Position numbers and translations under genes: made by a program. Below are positions 7,616 to 10,150 of a DNA stretch of 10,150 nucleotides, piece by piece. Position 1 is the stretch's first letter; each line of letters begins with the position of its first letter. This DNA is from Halobacteriales archaeon (GTDB taxonomy: Archaea > Halobacteriota > Halobacteria > Halorutilales > JAHENH01). The DNA is taken from assembly GCA_018609935.1 (NCBI GenBank), contig JAHENH010000062.1:1-10150 (forward strand). Direction: 5' to 3'. Under the pieces are notes generated by a model. That model was not told the origin of the DNA. It saw only the letters and a list, made by a program, of their open reading frames with translations, and searched no databases.

Positions 7616-7648
7616 TTATAGATACTACAAAATACATAGATAAGTTTT

Positions 7649-8128
7649 CTAGATTAACAAAATAGTTAATAAAAATGATATACCTCCTTTAAACATATTA
7701 TAAAATACATCTATTTTTTTATTATTAACTTCAATATTTATATTTTTGAGGTCTGCTATACTTGGAAATCCTTCAGAAAAAAATATAAAACCCAACCAAA
7801 AACTAAAAATAATCCAAAAAATATTTTTTGGATTAAAAAATACAAGAAAAGACAATCCTATACTCCAATTAAATAACAAAGGCATAAAAACAACCATAAG
7901 TTTCTTCTTAAAACTTGTGGGTTCTATATTAACACCTCCTGCTAAAGAGTAATCGTCAAATATATCGTTAGGAAAGACAAAAAATCTATACTCTTTAACT
8001 TTTATTCTTAGTAAAATACAAGATATAAAATGTCCAACTTCATGGGTAATTACTCCTGGTAAAAAAATAAATAAAGATAAATTATTTAGTGCTAGATAAA
8101 TCTTATAAATAGATTTTCTAAACTCCAC
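7649..8128 (-). CDS. Small membrane metalloprotease-like protein (HExxH)
   Basis: This 159-residue protein is largely hydrophobic and carries HEVGH at 29-33, the zinc-binding motif of site-2-type (M50-like) intramembrane proteases. It also has PSIADL at 122-127, where Asp 126 is a plausible third metal ligand, as in small archaeal proteins of this kind that end in a PS-x-x-D motif. Membrane stretches are at about 11-41 (containing the motif), 76-97, 102-120 and 147-159. A soluble loop, KVKEYRFFVFPNDIFDDY, lies between the first two. At 159 residues it is shorter than most M50 proteases and has no PDZ domain. GTG at 8126-8128 is the first usable start after an upstream in-frame stop. The gene is convergent with the HD gene (33 bp between stops) and divergent from uspA. 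Proteolysis is inferred; the substrate is unknown. Confidence 0.72.
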   Translation of the reverse strand: MEFRKSIYKIYLALNNLSLFIFLPGVITHEVGHFISCILLRIKVKEYRFFVFPNDIFDDYSLAGGVNIEPTSFKKKLMVVFMPLLFNWSIGLSFLVFFNPKNIFWIIFSFWLGFIFFSEGFPSIADLKNINIEVNNKKIDVFYNMFKGGISFLLTILLI

Positions 8129-8207
8129 TAAAATACAGATAATAATTAAAAATAAATAAATATACTCATTTAGTCAAAAAACACTTATAATAATTAGTTT
8201 CGTTTCT

Positions 8208-8217
8208 TTTATTTAAA
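8208..8217 (+). promoter_or_regulatory. Candidate TATA box for uspA
   Basis: TTTATTTAAA lies about 42 nt before the ATG at 8255. With the usual archaeal spacing, transcription would begin near 8239, giving a leader of about 16 nt that holds no Shine-Dalgarno. The box lies in the 126-bp region shared with the divergent metalloprotease-like gene. Chance match in AT-rich DNA remains possible. Confidence 0.35.
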
Positions 8218-8254
8218 CCTAGTTATTTAGGCTTTGAGTTCTTTGTATTTTTTG

Positions 8255-8692
8255 ATGTATAAAAATATATTGTTACCTTCCGATGGTAGTGAATGTTCAA
8301 AGATTGCTGCAGAACATGCTATAGATATTGCTGATAGATATAATTCAAAACTTCATATTTTATCTGTTGTAATACCGTTGTCCCTTGGTATTGATGTTAG
8401 ATCTAAAGAAATATTGGATGAACTTACAAGTACAGCTAATGATACTATAGATGAAATTTCGGAGAAAGCTAGAAACTCTGGTGTAGAAAACGTTGAAACT
8501 GTTGTAGAAGAAGGGGCCCCATCTGACATAATTCTTTCTTATGTTTCTAATAATGATATCGATCTTATTGTTATGGGTACACACGGTAGAACTGGGCTTG
8601 AAAGATATTTAATTGGTAGTGTAACAGAAAGAGTGGTTAGAAAATCTGAAATCCCTGTCTTAGCTATACCTGATAGGGATCTAGAAGATTAG
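8255..8692 (+). CDS. Universal stress protein, UspA family
   Basis: This 145-residue single-domain universal stress protein has the usual family length and a Rossmann-like fold. It opens with the classic MYKNILLPSDGSE strand-and-loop. Near the C-terminus it carries the ATP-binding signature G-x2-G-x9-G-S, seen as GTHGRTGLERYLIGS, then SEIPVLAIP. Having the full signature marks it as the ATP-binding type of UspA. ATG 8255 was chosen over the in-frame TTG at 8234 because it begins exactly at the family's conserved first residues and a TATA-like box fits it. The protein is rich in Asp and Glu, in line with the other acidic proteins here. Its stop codon overlaps that of the convergent SPFH gene by 4 bp. 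In archaea such proteins respond to stress and may bind nucleotides; a specific partner is not shown. Confidence 0.92.
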   Translation: MYKNILLPSDGSECSKIAAEHAIDIADRYNSKLHILSVVIPLSLGIDVRSKEILDELTSTANDTIDEISEKARNSGVENVETVVEEGAPSDIILSYVSNNDIDLIVMGTHGRTGLERYLIGSVTERVVRKSEIPVLAIPDRDLED

Positions 8693-9777
8693 TCTTTTGT
8701 GTTTTCTTCAATATCTCCTACTTGAGTTGTTTCATCTAATTTGACTTCTTCAATATCTCCTATTTTTTCATCTATATCACTTACTTCTGTACCTATATCT
8801 TCTAATATGTCTTCTAGATTATCTATACCAAGCATCTTTTTAGTTTCCTCATCTAATTCAACCGATTCTAGTTGTTTTCCATCACTTTCTATCCCTCCAG
8901 ATATATGTTTAGCATATCTTCCAATAGCTGAAGTTAGTTCTTGTGGTATTATATATTTAGTACTTTCACCCTTACCTATTTCTTCTAGGGCTTCTATCCC
9001 CCGTTCTGTTATAGCTCTTTCATCTAATGTTTTAGCAGCTTTTGAACGTAAAACAGTGGCAAGGGAATCTCCCTGAGCTCTTAGAATGTCAGATTGTTTT
9101 TCTCCTTGAGCTCTGATAACTGAACTTTTTCTATCTCCTTGTGCTTTTTCTATAGCGCTTCTTCTTTCCCCCTCAGCTTCTAATATCATTGCTCTTTTTC
9201 TTCTTTCTGCACTAGTTTGTTGTTCCATTGCATCTTGCACATCCTGGCTGGGCATAACTTCTCTAACTTCAACACTTTCAACACGAATTCCCCAGCTATC
9301 TGTTGCTTCATCAAGACTTTGTCTTATTCTTGCGTTTATTTCTTGTCTTTTATTAAGTGTATCATCAAGCTCCATATCTCCTATAACACTTCTTAGAGTA
9401 GTCTGGGCCAGATTTGAAACAGCTCTTTTATAATTGTCAACTTCTAAAAATGCTTTTTTAGCATTCATTACTCTCATGTATACTACAGCATCACATGTTA
9501 CAGGAGAGTTATCTCGAGTTATAGCCTCTTGTGTTGAGACATCTACTGTTTGAGTTCTCATGTCGAAAGTATATGTTTTACTAACAAACGGCTGTACAAA
9601 ATTAATTCCTGGCTCAAGAAGCCGCCTATATTCTCCAAATACAGTTAATGCTTTTTTTTCATAGGCTTGTACAATTATTATTGATTTCCAAATAGCTACT
9701 ATAATCAACACAAAGATAATTACTGACACTATTCCAATAGGATCTTGAGGTATAGTTTGTAAAATTTTAGCTATCAC
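8689..9777 (-). CDS. Stomatin/prohibitin-like SPFH-domain membrane protein
   Basis: This 362-residue SPFH (band 7) protein would assemble into membrane microdomain scaffolds together with NfeD. A single N-terminal membrane segment (about 14-35) leads into the SPFH domain: QAYEKKALTVFGEYRRLLEPGINFVQPF, DMRTQTVDV, QEAITRDNSPVTCDAVVYMRV, and LAQTTLRSVIGDMELDD (from 123). A helical stalk follows with short repeats of the type AEGERR/AQGDRK/AQGEKQ/AQGDSL (about 200-240), a stomatin hallmark. The last 60 residues are very acidic and repeat GDIEE. GTG 9777 is used because an in-frame TAA sits directly before it. The nearest strong Shine-Dalgarno lies 43 nt upstream, too far to serve this start. It lies 91 bp downstream of nfeD on the same strand, probably as an operon; its stop overlaps that of uspA. 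Confidence 0.92.
   Translation of the reverse strand: MIAKILQTIPQDPIGIVSVIIFVLIIVAIWKSIIIVQAYEKKALTVFGEYRRLLEPGINFVQPFVSKTYTFDMRTQTVDVSTQEAITRDNSPVTCDAVVYMRVMNAKKAFLEVDNYKRAVSNLAQTTLRSVIGDMELDDTLNKRQEINARIRQSLDEATDSWGIRVESVEVREVMPSQDVQDAMEQQTSAERRKRAMILEAEGERRSAIEKAQGDRKSSVIRAQGEKQSDILRAQGDSLATVLRSKAAKTLDERAITERGIEALEEIGKGESTKYIIPQELTSAIGRYAKHISGGIESDGKQLESVELDEETKKMLGIDNLEDILEDIGTEVSDIDEKIGDIEEVKLDETTQVGDIEENTKD
8704..8762. repeat. 17-bp direct repeat in the SPFH C-terminal tail
   Basis: TTCTTCAATATCTCCTA occurs at 8704-8720 and again at 8746-8762, offset by 42 bp (14 codons), so both copies read in the same frame as GDIEE in the acidic tail of the SPFH protein. The bases between the copies are not clearly duplicated. 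It probably arose by a local in-frame duplication. Confidence 0.8.
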
Positions 9778-9820
9778 TTATATAAATAATATATATAGTA
9801 ATTTATCCTTTATGTAAAAA

Positions 9821-9828
9821 ACCTCCTT
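9821..9828 (-). promoter_or_regulatory. Shine-Dalgarno-like site without a nearby start codon
   Basis: AAGGAGGT on the minus strand is a strong match to the archaeal/bacterial anti-Shine-Dalgarno, between nfeD and the SPFH gene. No ATG, GTG or TTG follows until the SPFH GTG 43 nt on, far beyond normal 5-9 nt spacing. It may be a remnant of an older start, a chance site, or part of a leader that folds to bring it near the GTG. Confidence 0.4.
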
Positions 9829-9868
9829 AAAAAGAAAAAAATTTTAACTCTAATATTTTAAATTTATA

Positions 9869-10150
9869 TTAATTTTTTTCTTTTTCTTTTTCATTTATTT
9901 TTTTTACTTTAAGTACATTTCCACCCCCTGGATCCACTACTTCAACTTTTGTATCTACTGGTATTTCTTCTTCTGTTTTAGATTTTGCTTTATAAAATGG
10001 ATTAAATCCTTCTTCTAACTTTATCTCCCCGGAATCGGATGTAACTTTTTCTGTTACTTTTCCTATTTTTCCCTTAAGTTTTTCTGAATCCGTGGTTCTA
10101 TCAGTTTCCTCTCCTTTAAAAAAAGATAGATTTCTATAATAATAAAATGA
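9869..10150 (-). CDS. NfeD family protein, C-terminal part (partial)
   Basis: Only the last 93 residues are in the window; the gene begins beyond its right edge. After a short hydrophobic/aromatic stretch at the edge (probably the end of the last membrane helix) comes the soluble OB-fold typical of NfeD proteins. It is seen as LKGKIGKVTEKVTSDSGEIK, then FNPFYKAKSK, IPVDTKVEVVDPGGGNVLKV, and a charged Lys/Glu tail. NfeD proteins work with stomatin-type SPFH proteins in the membrane, and here the partner gene lies directly downstream on the same strand, 91 bp away, which strengthens both calls. Whether this is the short form or the long form with an N-terminal ClpP-like protease domain cannot be told from the part present. 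Confidence 0.85.
   Translation of the reverse strand, partial: SFYYYRNLSFFKGEETDRTTDSEKLKGKIGKVTEKVTSDSGEIKLEEGFNPFYKAKSKTEEEIPVDTKVEVVDPGGGNVLKVKKINEKEKEKN

Noticed and set aside
8741..9076. Plus-strand open frame opposite the SPFH gene
   Set aside because: Ser/Pro-rich shadow of the acidic coding strand; nothing to support it.

Overview
The window is AT-rich (codons dominated by ATA, AGA and A/T third positions). I read it as archaeal DNA. The intact genes belong to families common in halophilic and other euryarchaea: a two-RCK potassium channel, an HD protein with the conserved HRSGG and DALDM blocks, a small HExxH membrane protein, a UspA protein and an NfeD/stomatin pair. Several starts have no Shine-Dalgarno but an A/T box about 23-28 nt upstream, as in leaderless archaeal transcripts. 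UspA, the channel and the SPFH protein are rich in Asp and Glu, which would fit a salt-in halophile. An AT-rich halophilic euryarchaeon is my best guess; lineage cannot be fixed from this window.

Layout: (1) 1-525, a decayed cytochrome oxidase subunit II gene (+). (2) 501-1388, an intact MscS channel (-). (3) 1389-1903, a long gene-poor spacer. (4) 1904-3168, an amino-acid permease gene (+) broken by one nonsense codon and three frameshifts. (5) 3335-4330, an intact ornithine cyclodeaminase/alanine dehydrogenase family gene (+). (6) 4331-4644, a spacer opening with a GC-richer patch that can fold. (7) 4645-4893, a small zinc-ribbon-like protein (+). (8) 4897-6528, a potassium channel with two RCK modules (-). 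(9) 6797-7615, an HD-superfamily phosphohydrolase (+). (10) 7649-8128, a small membrane metalloprotease-like protein (-). (11) 8255-8692, UspA (+), overlapping tail to tail with (12) 8689-9777, a stomatin-like SPFH protein (-). (13) 9869-10150, the C-terminal part of NfeD (-), upstream of the SPFH gene on the same strand.

Functionally, the intact genes lean toward membrane, osmotic and ion stress: MscS releases solutes under hypo-osmotic shock, the RCK channel handles K+, UspA is a stress nucleotide-binding protein, and SPFH/NfeD organise or protect membranes. The two broken genes, an oxidase subunit and a permease, suggest ongoing loss of a respiratory and a transport function. The intact long genes elsewhere in the window argue against poor sequence quality as the sole cause. 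I see no RNA gene, CRISPR array or identifiable complete mobile element.
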